Origin: Desulfobacter vibrioformis DSM 8776
Lineage (GTDB): Bacteria; Desulfobacterota; Desulfobacteria; Desulfobacterales; Desulfobacteraceae
Assembly: GCF_000745975.1 (NCBI RefSeq)
Contig: NZ_JQKJ01000007.1
Span: 1 to 64,000 of the forward strand
Direction of reading: 5' to 3'
DNA: 64,000 bases
The notes beneath the pieces are model-generated. The model made no database searches and was not told the DNA's origin. It saw only the letters and a list, made by a program, of their open reading frames with translations. This document shows, piece by piece, positions 20,015 through 28,216 of this stretch. Position numbers and translations under genes: made by a program. The first letter of the stretch is position 1. Each line of letters begins with the position of its first letter.

Positions 20015-21136
20015 TTACACCGATCGGCGTCTGAACAACCACGCGGCCAGGGGCAGGGTGACACACGCCATGATCAGTAACGGCCAGATCTGGGGCCAGA
20101 CTGTACCAAGATCTGCGCCTTCAAGAAAGATCCGGCGAAGGGCCGTGATAATGTGGCGCACCGGATTGAACATGTTTGCCTGCTGGAGCCACATGGGCAT
20201 GTTTTCCACGGGCGTGGCAAGCCCTGACAACGTGATCGCAGGCATCAGGAACAAAAACGCGCCTAAAAGCCCCTGCTGCATGGTGGTGGACAAAGACGAC
20301 ACCAGCAGTCCGATGCCCACAATGGTGATGATAAAGCACAAAAGGGAAACCATAAGGGCGCTGACTGTTCCCCGGAAGGGGATGTGGAACCAGAGCACTG
20401 CGCCGCCGGCAAAGATCAGGGCGTCCAGCATACCAAAGACAATGCCGGGCATGGATTTTCCCACCAGGATTTCCACCGGACTGAAAGGGGCCACCAGGAG
20501 CTGGTCAAAGGTGCCGAACTCCCGCTCCCTGGCAACGGAGAGGCTGGTCAGAATCATCACCACCACTGTGCTGATCACCCCGCCAAGCGCTGAGACCATG
20601 AACCACCGGCTGCTCAGGTTTTCGTTGAACCAGGCCCGTTCCACCAGGGCCAGACCAGGCCTGCTGCCCTGGGCCAGGCCTTGTTCCAAAAGGGTTCTGT
20701 TAAAATTTTCCACAATGGTGCCAAGATATCCAATGGCAATCATGGCCACATTGGGGCTTCTGCCGTCGGCAATGACCTGGATCTGAACAGACCGGCCGGA
20801 TTGCAGGCGCTCTTCAAACCGGGGACCGATATGGATCACCAGACGGGCTTTTTCATTGTCAATGGTCTGTTTCACCTGTCCGGCATCTTCAAGATATCCT
20901 GTGAGCCTGAACCGCCCAGTACCTTCAACATCGGCCAGAAAAGACCTGGACAGCACGGACCGGCTTTCGTCAAACACGGCATACCGGACATTTTCCAGGT
21001 CAAAGGTGGCGCCATAGCTGAAGATAAAGAACTGGATAATAGGCGGAACAATCACCACAAACCGGCTTTTGGGATCCTTTATGATGGTGAGGAATTCCTT
21101 TAATATCAGGGCTGACAGGCGTCTCAGGGTCTGCAT
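20015..21136 (-). CDS. ybhR: ABC-2 type exporter permease (YbhR-like)
   Basis: A 373-residue inner-membrane permease: one N-terminal membrane segment (about 25-45), a large extracytoplasmic loop (about 50-170), then five further segments, the ABC2_membrane layout. VAREREFGTFDQLLVAPFSPVEILVGK is the conserved cytoplasmic coupling region. It follows the second permease gene with a 2-base gap and is the last gene of a ybhG-F-S-R type set whose order equals that in E. coli. The half-transporters should pair around the tandem ATPase. Substrate is not known; the E. coli system affects cefoperazone, chloramphenicol and cation sensitivity. Confidence 0.9.
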   Translation of the reverse strand: MQTLRRLSALILKEFLTIIKDPKSRFVVIVPPIIQFFIFSYGATFDLENVRYAVFDESRSVLSRSFLADVEGTGRFRLTGYLEDAGQVKQTIDNEKARLVIHIGPRFEERLQSGRSVQIQVIADGRSPNVAMIAIGYLGTIVENFNRTLLEQGLAQGSRPGLALVERAWFNENLSSRWFMVSALGGVISTVVVMILTSLSVAREREFGTFDQLLVAPFSPVEILVGKSMPGIVFGMLDALIFAGGAVLWFHIPFRGTVSALMVSLLCFIITIVGIGLLVSSLSTTMQQGLLGAFLFLMPAITLSGLATPVENMPMWLQQANMFNPVRHIITALRRIFLEGADLGTVWPQIWPLLIMACVTLPLAAWLFRRRSV

Positions 21137-21138
21137 GG

Positions 21139-22281
21139 CTACTCCAGTCGCTTTGACATTTTGCGATATGCCAGGCCCAGGAACAAAAACGCCATGAATG
21201 CCAGCACCATGGCATTGGGAAGAAGTACGGGCCAGACATCTCCCGCAGCAAACAGGGTATGGGCGATGGTGACAAAATACCGGGCCGGGAAGATATAGCT
21301 GATGATCTGAATGAATTTCGGTGTGGATTCAAGATCAAATATCAGGCCGGAGAGAAAAAATGCCGGTAAATACCCCGCCACAATGGAAATTTGGGCCGCC
21401 ACAAACTGGATTCGTATGGCCGCGGAAAGAAAAAGCCCGAACCCAAGGCAGGTGAGCAGGAACAGGGAACTTAAGCCGACAAGCGCGCCCACAGACCCCC
21501 GGAAAGGCACCCCGAAAAGGGTTGTGCCCACCACCACGGACATACCCATGCCGAACATGCCCAGAAAATAATAGGGCAGGGTTTTTCCCAGCAGGATATC
21601 GACCTTACGCAGGGGCGTCACCAGCATAGCTTCCATGGTGCCGCGCTCCCACTCCCGGGCAATGACCAGGGCCGTGAGAAGGATGCCGATGAGGGTCATG
21701 ATCAAGGTGATCAGGCCCGGAATCAGAAAGTAACGGCTGATGGCAGCCTCGTTGAACCAGATGCGCTGGGATATGGAGACCAGGGGTGCCATGGCGGTCT
21801 GTCCCCGGGCCACCCGCATGGATGCCCATTTTGCGCCAATACTTTTTATATATCCTTCAATGAGCCGGGCACGGTTTGCGTCAGTCCCGTTGATGATGAC
21901 CTGGACCGGGGCTAGGTACCCTGTGCCGGTTCCTGCAGCCGCGCCGCCAAGAATTGCCGTGAAATTATTCTGTAAGATGATAATGCCCTCAGCCTTGCGT
22001 GCCAGAACAAGCGATTGCGCCTGGGTCATGCTCCCGGCGGTTTTTATTTTGAAATTGGCGGAACCGGCGAAGCGCGCCGCAAGTTCCCGGGACATGGGGC
22101 CTTTGTCATTATTGACAAGGACCATGGGCACATGTTCGGCATCCAGGCTCACGCCATATCCGAAAATTATCAGCAACACCAGGGGCATGACCAGGGCCAG
22201 GATAATGGAGCTGGGGTCCCTTAAAATCTGGAGGGTCTCCTTGCGAAGCACCCCGAAAAGGCGCATGAAAAACCGGGTCAT
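21139..22281 (-). CDS. ybhS: ABC-2 type exporter permease (YbhS-like)
   Basis: A 380-residue permease with the same architecture as its neighbour: TM1 near 25-45, a periplasmic loop to about 175, then five segments including LIMTLIGILLTALVIAREWERGTMEAML, the EWERGTxE signature of this subfamily. Its start overlaps the ATPase gene's stop by 4 bases (ATGA-type coupling), so the stoichiometry is probably enforced in translation. It partners YbhR-like protein and the tandem ATPase. Confidence 0.92.
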   Translation of the reverse strand: MTRFFMRLFGVLRKETLQILRDPSSIILALVMPLVLLIIFGYGVSLDAEHVPMVLVNNDKGPMSRELAARFAGSANFKIKTAGSMTQAQSLVLARKAEGIIILQNNFTAILGGAAAGTGTGYLAPVQVIINGTDANRARLIEGYIKSIGAKWASMRVARGQTAMAPLVSISQRIWFNEAAISRYFLIPGLITLIMTLIGILLTALVIAREWERGTMEAMLVTPLRKVDILLGKTLPYYFLGMFGMGMSVVVGTTLFGVPFRGSVGALVGLSSLFLLTCLGFGLFLSAAIRIQFVAAQISIVAGYLPAFFLSGLIFDLESTPKFIQIISYIFPARYFVTIAHTLFAAGDVWPVLLPNAMVLAFMAFLFLGLAYRKMSKRLE

Positions 22282-24113
22282 GGCCGGTCTCCTTGTGAAA
22301 GGGCGATAAAGGCATCATCCATGGTGGGGTCCGGATTTTCAGGTGTCCGGGCCAGGCTGCGAATTTCCCCGGGGGTGCCCATGGCCAGGGTTTTGCCCCG
22401 GCTGATGATTACCATGCGGTCACAGTATTCCGCCTCTTCCATGAAATGGGTGGTGACGATGACGGTGACCCCCTGTTCGGCAAACCCGTTGATGCGCAGC
22501 CAGAACTCCCGCCGGGCAAAGGGGTCCACCCCTGAGGTGGGCTCATCCAGAAACAGGATGTCCGGTTCATGGAGCAATGCCGTGGCCATGGAAAGACGCT
22601 GTTTGTACCCGCCGGGAAGGGCTCCGGCCGGCTTGTCCTGCCAGGGGTCCAGCCCGAATTCGGCAAAGGCCCAGGCCATTCTGATTTTAAGCTGTTTGCC
22701 GGAAAGGCCGTAGGCCCTGCCGAAAAATTTAAAGTTCTCCTTCACACTGAGTTGGCCGTAAAGGGAAAACTGCTGGGCCATATATCCCAGACGTGCCCTG
22801 GCTTTGGCCCGGGATCGCCGCAGATTGCGGCCCGCCACCCGGATTTCTCCGGATGTGGCGGGTAACAGCCCGCACAGCATGCGGAATGTGGTGCTTTTGC
22901 CGGCGCCATTGGGACCCAGTAATCCAAAGATTTCACCCCGGCGGACATCAAGGGTAAGGTTGGAAACGGCCGTAAAATCCCCAAACTTTTTGCATAGATT
23001 GTTTGTTATGACGGCTGCATCCTCTCCGGATGACGGTTCCGGGGTCCAGGGCTTATCCTGATCCGTTGACGGGGTGTGAAGCTGGGCATCCCCCCTTGGG
23101 ATCAGGGCCATAAACGCATCTTCAAAAACCGGTACTGCCGTTGTTATTGTACTGGCGGAGCGGTTCAGCAGACTTGCAATTTTCTGCTTTCCGGTTTCCT
23201 GGTTGTTGCCGTTTTCCGGGGATAACGGGCTGTTAAGCACCACCCGCACCCGCCCGGACCGGATGGTGGCGTCTGCAATGCCTTCCTGTCCGGCCAGCCG
23301 GGTGTAAATCTGTCTGGCCCGCATCTGTTCATCCGGGGCAGCCAGGAATACCCGGCCCTGCATCCCGGCGGTAAAGCTGTCCGGGCTTCCCTGGGCCAGA
23401 AGGCGTCCCTGGTGCAGCACCTTGACCTGGTCGCAGCGTTGGGCTTCATCCAGGTAGGCTGTGGAGACCAGGACCCCGATCCTGTCCTTTTCCACCAGGT
23501 CATAGACGATTTTCCAAAGCTCGCGCCGGGACACCGGGTCCACGCCCACGGTGGGTTCGTCCAGAAGGAGTAATTCAGGGGATTTCACCAGGGCACAGGC
23601 CAGGCCCAGTTTTTGTTTCATGCCGCCGGAAAGGGCACCTGCCCGCCTTTTGGTATACGGGGCCAGATCGGTCATAGTCAGCAGTTTGTCAAATCGGTCG
23701 TGCCGCGTTTTTAAAGCAACCCCCTGGAGGTCTGCATAAAGTCTTAAATTTTCAATCACGGTCAGGTCCTGGTACAAGCCGAATTTCTGGGGCATATACC
23801 CCACACGGCTCTGGATTTCCAGACTATGGTCCACGCTGTCCAGGCCCAGCAGGGTCATTTGACCGGCAGTGGGCACCAAAAGCCCAGCGGCAATGCGGAT
23901 GAGTGTGGTCTTTCCCGCACCGTCCGCGCCCACAAGGCCTGTCACCCGGCCCTGGAAAATTTTGAGGCTCACCCCATCCAGGGCCGGGATTTTTTTACCG
24001 CCTGGGGTGTCAAAGGTTTTGCATACGCGGTCGGCATGCATCAGGGGCGCGGTTTCAACGCCTGTGTCCTTTGTTGTCAATGCCACGCTTACGCTGCTCA
24101 CGCTGCTGTTCAT
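22278..24113 (-). CDS. ybhF: Tandem ABC exporter ATPase (YbhF-like)
   Basis: Two nucleotide-binding domains in one 611-residue chain. NBD1 has Walker A GADGAGKTT near residue 56, signature LSGGMKQ and Walker B LLLLDEPTVG; NBD2, from about residue 365, has Walker A GPNGAGKST, a variant signature LPGGYKQ and Walker B ILFLDEPTSG. The GADGAGK form and the LPGG signature are typical of the YbhF/RbbA group. The linker region (about 265-355) is rich in charged residues. It powers the two adjacent permeases at the inner face of the membrane. Confidence 0.94.
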   Translation of the reverse strand: MNSSVSSVSVALTTKDTGVETAPLMHADRVCKTFDTPGGKKIPALDGVSLKIFQGRVTGLVGADGAGKTTLIRIAAGLLVPTAGQMTLLGLDSVDHSLEIQSRVGYMPQKFGLYQDLTVIENLRLYADLQGVALKTRHDRFDKLLTMTDLAPYTKRRAGALSGGMKQKLGLACALVKSPELLLLDEPTVGVDPVSRRELWKIVYDLVEKDRIGVLVSTAYLDEAQRCDQVKVLHQGRLLAQGSPDSFTAGMQGRVFLAAPDEQMRARQIYTRLAGQEGIADATIRSGRVRVVLNSPLSPENGNNQETGKQKIASLLNRSASTITTAVPVFEDAFMALIPRGDAQLHTPSTDQDKPWTPEPSSGEDAAVITNNLCKKFGDFTAVSNLTLDVRRGEIFGLLGPNGAGKSTTFRMLCGLLPATSGEIRVAGRNLRRSRAKARARLGYMAQQFSLYGQLSVKENFKFFGRAYGLSGKQLKIRMAWAFAEFGLDPWQDKPAGALPGGYKQRLSMATALLHEPDILFLDEPTSGVDPFARREFWLRINGFAEQGVTVIVTTHFMEEAEYCDRMVIISRGKTLAMGTPGEIRSLARTPENPDPTMDDAFIALSQGDRP

Positions 24114-24137
24114 AACGTATTCCGCCGATTTCCGGGG

Positions 24138-25172
24138 TCAGTCCGCAGACCCCGCTGCCGGAGCAGCGGCACGGGATTCGGTCTGATCTTCATGAATGGC
24201 CACGGTCACGGGGGTGCCCAGACGTAGAATATCCTTGGGATCTTTTACAAAAACCCGGGTTTCGTACACCAGTTTGGTGCGCAGGTCTTCAGTGGCCACG
24301 GCCCGGGGGGTGAATTCCGCCACGGGTGAAATAAACCCCACCCACCCGTCCAGGGGTTGGCCGGGTAACGTGTCCGTAAAAATTTGGGCGGTCATGCCCA
24401 GATTGATTTTTCCCAGCATGGGCTCGGGGATGTACGCCCGTACCCATTTTGGATCACAGAGCGCCAGGACAAAAGCGGGCTTGGAAGGCCCTGCCAGTTC
24501 CCCCTGTTCCAGGATTCTGGATTGGATGACCCCGTCGGCAGGGGCGGTCAGGATCATGTCTGACAGGCGCACCTGAAGCTGGTCAAGGTTTGCCCCAAGG
24601 GCTTCAAGCTGATGGCGGGCCGCAGCAATGTCCTCTTTGCGCGGTCCTTCAATGAGCAGATCCAGGGCTTTACGGCTGACGGCCAGCTGGGCTTGTTCAA
24701 CCAATAGCTGTGCTTTTGCGTCATCATAGTTCTGAATGCTGGTGGCCCCGGACCGGGAAGTGGCCTTGAGTCGTTTTGCGGTGCGGGAGACATTTTCCGC
24801 CCGGGCCCTGGCAGCCTGCACCTCGGCCCGGGCCTGCTCGATCTCCTGGGGACGACTGCCCGTTGAAAGTTTGGCCACGGTCTCCTGCTGGGCCGCGATC
24901 CGGGCTTGAAGCTCCTTGATGGCGGCATCGAGCTTCGCGGTGCGAAGTTTTGCCAGCACCTGGCCTTTTTTTACACGCATGCCTTCTTCGACCAGAACTG
25001 CTTCAATCCGTTCCTGTTCGGTGAACGCAAGGGATGCGTCGCGGATATCAATGGTGCCGTAAATTTTGAGGATGCCGGTATTTTCATTCTGTTTTTTATT
25101 CTGATCCTGCCAATACAGGTATGCACCGGCAGCCGCAAGGATCAGTATGATGACAGGGAAAACTTTTTTCAT
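24138..25172 (-). CDS. ybhG: HlyD-family periplasmic adaptor (YbhG-like)
   Basis: A 344-residue membrane-fusion protein: an N-terminal anchor (about 4-21), a lipoyl-like half motif (EEGMRVKKGQVLAKL), a long coiled-coil hairpin (about 80-195, rich in Ala, Glu, Gln and Arg) and the second lipoyl half (DGVIQSRILEQGELA), then a beta-barrel. It would link the ABC permeases to an outer-membrane channel; no TolC-type gene lies in this window. The ribosome site AAGGAAATTGTC precedes the ATG. It is second in the operon, after the TetR gene. Confidence 0.93.
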   Translation of the reverse strand: MKKVFPVIILILAAAGAYLYWQDQNKKQNENTGILKIYGTIDIRDASLAFTEQERIEAVLVEEGMRVKKGQVLAKLRTAKLDAAIKELQARIAAQQETVAKLSTGSRPQEIEQARAEVQAARARAENVSRTAKRLKATSRSGATSIQNYDDAKAQLLVEQAQLAVSRKALDLLIEGPRKEDIAAARHQLEALGANLDQLQVRLSDMILTAPADGVIQSRILEQGELAGPSKPAFVLALCDPKWVRAYIPEPMLGKINLGMTAQIFTDTLPGQPLDGWVGFISPVAEFTPRAVATEDLRTKLVYETRVFVKDPKDILRLGTPVTVAIHEDQTESRAAAPAAGSAD

Positions 25173-25189
25173 GACAATTTCCTTATGGT

Positions 25190-25855
25190 CTATTCGCTTG
25201 GCATTGCAGTGATTGCCAGGGCATTGGCCACAACCACCCGGCGGATTTCTTCCAGTTCTCCAGGGGAATACCCTTCAAGGTCAAGCCCCCGGACAATGGT
25301 TTCCCGGGCCACCCGAAAAATCAGCACCTGGCCCATGAGCGTCATGGCCCTGAATGTTGCCTGCCTGGGATCAGATTCGCCGGATGCCGCCATGATCAGG
25401 GTGGACAAGGCATTGAGCACAGGTTTCAGGAACCCTTCAAAAATAGTGTCATAGGCAGAACTTGGAAACATCTGCTCCCGCAGTATGATTCTGGAGACAC
25501 GCGGGCCTTGTTCCGAACCGGCAATGAAATTAATAAATCGTTCCAGAACAGCCTGGATCAGTTCCCGGGCCTGATGCCGGCCGGTATCTTTGGTGAAGGT
25601 CGTCCTGCCAATTTGTTCCAGCAGCTCTCCGGCTTCCTTTTTGATCTGGTCAACAATATAGTCGATAACGGCCTGGTAAAGCCCGCCCTTGCCCCCGAAA
25701 TAATAGGGGATGGCGGCAATATTCACGTTGGCGGCTTTGGCAATCATCCGGGTGGTGGCCGGGTCAAAACCATGCCTGCCGAATATGTCTATGGCGGCTT
25801 CTAGCAGACGCTCTCTGGTGCCGGGTGCCGGGGTATTATTTTTTTTTGCCACCAT
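25190..25855 (-). CDS. cecR: TetR-family repressor (CecR/YbiH type)
   Basis: A regulator of about 221 residues with an N-terminal TetR helix-turn-helix (TRERLLEAAIDIFGRHGF ... TTRMIAKAANVNIAAIPYYFGGKGGLY) and a CecR-type ligand-binding domain. In E. coli CecR represses ybhGFSR, and here the gene is the first of the same cluster. A TTG at 25864 opens the frame; the ATG at 25855 (MVAKKNN) follows GGGAG closely and is preferred. A repeated palindromic site just upstream (25897-25943) is the likely operator. Confidence 0.9.
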   Translation of the reverse strand: MVAKKNNTPAPGTRERLLEAAIDIFGRHGFDPATTRMIAKAANVNIAAIPYYFGGKGGLYQAVIDYIVDQIKKEAGELLEQIGRTTFTKDTGRHQARELIQAVLERFINFIAGSEQGPRVSRIILREQMFPSSAYDTIFEGFLKPVLNALSTLIMAASGESDPRQATFRAMTLMGQVLIFRVARETIVRGLDLEGYSPGELEEIRRVVVANALAITAMPSE

Positions 25856-25896
25856 GTCTCCCAATTTATGTTTTTAACGTATTTTGGATATTTAAT

Positions 25897-25943
25897 TCAA
25901 TTGATTGATTAAGTCAAATGATTAAATCAATTGATTGATTAAG
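25897..25943. promoter_or_regulatory. Double operator upstream of the TetR/exporter operon
   Basis: TCAATTGATTGATTAAG occurs at 25897-25913 and again at 25927-25943, 30 bases apart. The second copy contains the perfect palindrome AATCAATTGATT (25925-25936) and the first a near-perfect one. Spacing of about three helical turns would place two dimers on one face. This fits autoregulation by the TetR protein that starts 42 bases away; the radical SAM gene ending at 25974 reads toward the site from the other side. Confidence 0.7.
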
Positions 25944-25973
25944 GCGAAATGCCGGACTCCATAGCCCTGAACA

Positions 25974-27026
25974 CTACATATGAAGAAATCGGACAGGTTC
26001 TTGTTTAAAGGCAAGCCCCAGTTCGATGCGGTCCAGGACCATCTGTTTCTCATCCGGGAACTGATATCCTTCATACTCATGATGGAAAACCAGGTCGCCC
26101 GAGGCGGTGCGCCAGTAGTTGCCCATGTGGTCAAAGCAGACTTTGGATGTTACATCCAGGGCCCGGATCATGCGGCGCAGTTCAAGTAACTGTTCCCTGG
26201 GATCAAGCAGGGTGATCCGCCCCTGTTTGACCTGGTCGGACATCGGAGTGCCGTGGGCGGGCCTGAAGGGCCGGGACCGGATATAATGGGGATTGACCTC
26301 GCTGAGGACCCGGGCGGTATTTTCGGCGTGCTGGTCTGTCATCTCCTTGCCGCCAAGGCCGGGCATCCAGTATTCCGATACCTGAAAACCGGCTTCCATG
26401 GCCTTTTTACCTCCCTCAATATGGCCTTGGGCCGTTACCCCCTTTTTGATCTGCTTGAGCAGGGCATCATCCCCGGTTTCAAGACCCAGGTGGAGCCGGT
26501 CAAGACCGGCTGCACGAATGACCTTCAAATCCCCAAGGGAGCGCTGGGCCAGGGTCCGTGCCCTGGCATATGTGGTGATTCTTTCAATGGAGGGAAAAGT
26601 TTCCTTAAGATGGGTCAGTGCTGCAATCAGGTCCTGGGGCGGCATGATCATGGAGTTGCCGTCCTGTATGAATGCGGTTTTTCCGCCCACCGCCATCCAC
26701 TGGATCAGCATGTCCGCACCTGGATGGTGGTTCAAGCCCGGTGCTTTTCCAAGCAATGCCAGAATGGCATCCCGGGTGACCTGGCCGCCGTGCCCCAGGG
26801 CTTTTGACTCGGCCTGGAGATCGGCAACAAGATCTGCCATGGCATTGATGTCGGCTTTGATTTCCTCCAGGGGTCGCAGGTTAAATTTTTTCCCCTTATA
26901 CATCGTACAGAAGGTGCAGTGGTTCCAGGGACAGTTGCGTGTAAAGCGGACCAGCAGCGAAGCACTGCCCCCTTCACTGGGCGGGCGGTATACGCCGGTT
27001 TCAAACGGGTAGTTTCGGCTCATCAT
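25974..27026 (-). CDS. Radical SAM protein with a CX4CX2C cluster motif
   Basis: A 350-residue protein with the radical SAM fold. The cluster-binding segment is NCPWNHCTFC at residues 31-40, so Cys32, Cys37 and Cys40 stand in a CX4CX2C arrangement instead of the standard CX3CX2C. Barrel features follow: AFIQDGNSMIMPP around residue 115, LDRLHLGLETGDDALL near 180-195, and a helical C-terminus. I have seen similar CxxNxCTFC proteins labelled only as radical SAM. The frame starts ATGATG; the second ATG has the better-spaced AAGGA. No partner gene suggests a substrate. Confidence 0.85.
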   Translation of the reverse strand: MMSRNYPFETGVYRPPSEGGSASLLVRFTRNCPWNHCTFCTMYKGKKFNLRPLEEIKADINAMADLVADLQAESKALGHGGQVTRDAILALLGKAPGLNHHPGADMLIQWMAVGGKTAFIQDGNSMIMPPQDLIAALTHLKETFPSIERITTYARARTLAQRSLGDLKVIRAAGLDRLHLGLETGDDALLKQIKKGVTAQGHIEGGKKAMEAGFQVSEYWMPGLGGKEMTDQHAENTARVLSEVNPHYIRSRPFRPAHGTPMSDQVKQGRITLLDPREQLLELRRMIRALDVTSKVCFDHMGNYWRTASGDLVFHHEYEGYQFPDEKQMVLDRIELGLAFKQEPVRFLHM

Positions 27027-27411
27027 TACATCCTTAATTTTATTATCGTTTATTATAGAATGCTAATAAAATCCAGGAAGTCAACCTTCATTGCTTTTAC
27101 ACCCCGCTTCTTCTTCATCTAATTGACGGGCATACTCAGCGATCTTCGCCAAGTGTTCTATAATCTGCTTTAAAGACCGGATTACGGCTTCTTCGCCAGT
27201 GAAAAAAATCCAACTGCTTTTCACAATAGTTCGGACAGTTTTCAGCAAATTTTTGTAAAAAAGAGTGGACAAGAGTTCTCCAAAGTTGAGAAAGTTTTCT
27301 TGTGAAGTAAAATTTTCATATCAACAAAAGAAGAATTCTATGGAATAAATAAAGCGTATTTTATCTCAAATGTCCAAAAATTTATTAAACAACAAAAACG
27401 AAAGGGTTGAA
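27027..27411. other. Divergent gap between the radical SAM gene and the acyltransferase gene
   Basis: This A/T-rich gap of 385 bases should hold both promoters. It contains one possible small gene on the minus strand (27081-27272) and no clear terminator or operator. Base composition shifts toward A/T here and stays so through the acyltransferase gene. Confidence 0.5.
27081..27272 (-). CDS. Possible small helical protein
   Basis: A 63-residue frame starting with TTG, preceded by TTTGGAGAACTC, which is a usable ribosome site. It encodes a basic, hydrophobic N-terminal part and a helical second half (VIRSLKQIIEHLAKIAEYARQLDEEE) that reads like a real amphipathic helix. I do not recognise a family. 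It may be a remnant or chance frame. Confidence 0.3.
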   Translation of the reverse strand: MSTLFYKNLLKTVRTIVKSSWIFFTGEEAVIRSLKQIIEHLAKIAEYARQLDEEEAGCKSNEG

Positions 27412-28059
27412 ATGAACAGATTTCTGGCATGGCTGGTGGTACAAATTGTATTTTTTATTTTGTTTACCTGTAGAATAGAAGAAAAGGGAAAACAGAACGT
27501 TGAAAAGATTATTAAAAGTAAAAAGTATATCTATGCAAGCTGGCATGGGCGGCTGATCCTGTTTTTTCTTTGCGCCCGAACGAATAACACTGCCGTAATT
27601 ACAAGTAAATCAAAAGATGGGGAAATTGCAGCTTCAATGCAGAAAATAGGCGGTTGTAAAATTTTCAGGGGGTCTTCTAAAAAAGGCGGAAAAAATGCCC
27701 TTGAAAAGATTACCGAATATATGAAAAAGGAAGGGCGCCCTGCAATGCTCTCTGTGGATGGACCTACGGGGCCTGTTTTCAAGTCAAAAATAGGCGTTGC
27801 AAAACTTGGTCTGGACACAGGTTATCCCATTATTCCAATTACATTTTCCGGGAAAAAAGTTAAAGTGATGAGAAGCTGGGACAGGTGCCTTATTCCCATG
27901 TTTTTTTCCAAATGCACAGTGGCTTATGGAAATCCCATCTACGCAACAAAAGACCTTGAAAATACCGTTGCAAAAATAGACAGCAGCCTGAATAAAATGA
28001 CAAAAGAGCTTGATGATTTCTATGGGATAGATCTTAATCCCAAAACAAGCGTGAAATAA
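27412..28059 (+). CDS. DUF374 lysophospholipid acyltransferase-like protein
   Basis: A 215-residue protein of the DUF374/LPLAT family, probably acting on lipid or lipid A precursors at the inner membrane. It has an N-terminal membrane segment (WLVVQIVFFILF), the ASWHGRLILFF block that carries the acceptor histidine, and SVDGPTGP plus GYPIIPITFSG downstream. An ATG at 27370 opens the frame, but only the ATG at 27412 has a suitable ribosome site (GAAAGGG), and it starts right before the membrane segment. The gene is A/T richer than its neighbours, a possible sign of transfer. The acyl acceptor is unknown. Confidence 0.85.
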   Translation: MNRFLAWLVVQIVFFILFTCRIEEKGKQNVEKIIKSKKYIYASWHGRLILFFLCARTNNTAVITSKSKDGEIAASMQKIGGCKIFRGSSKKGGKNALEKITEYMKKEGRPAMLSVDGPTGPVFKSKIGVAKLGLDTGYPIIPITFSGKKVKVMRSWDRCLIPMFFSKCTVAYGNPIYATKDLENTVAKIDSSLNKMTKELDDFYGIDLNPKTSVK

Positions 28060-28216
28060 GTAATCAAAATGGCAAATAGTGCCTGACCAATGTCATCTTA
28101 TTTAAAATATAAAGTCATGTGAGCGGCACTATAGTTAAGATCCTGTTACCCGGACTTTACTTTTTAAAACAGGTGATTATCGTTGTTGGGGTAACCCAAA
28201 ACAAACCTGGTGACCC

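Noticed and set aside
28060-28216. LexA-type operator before uvrA
   Set aside because: CCTGTT/AACAGG arms are present but too widely spaced for a LexA box.
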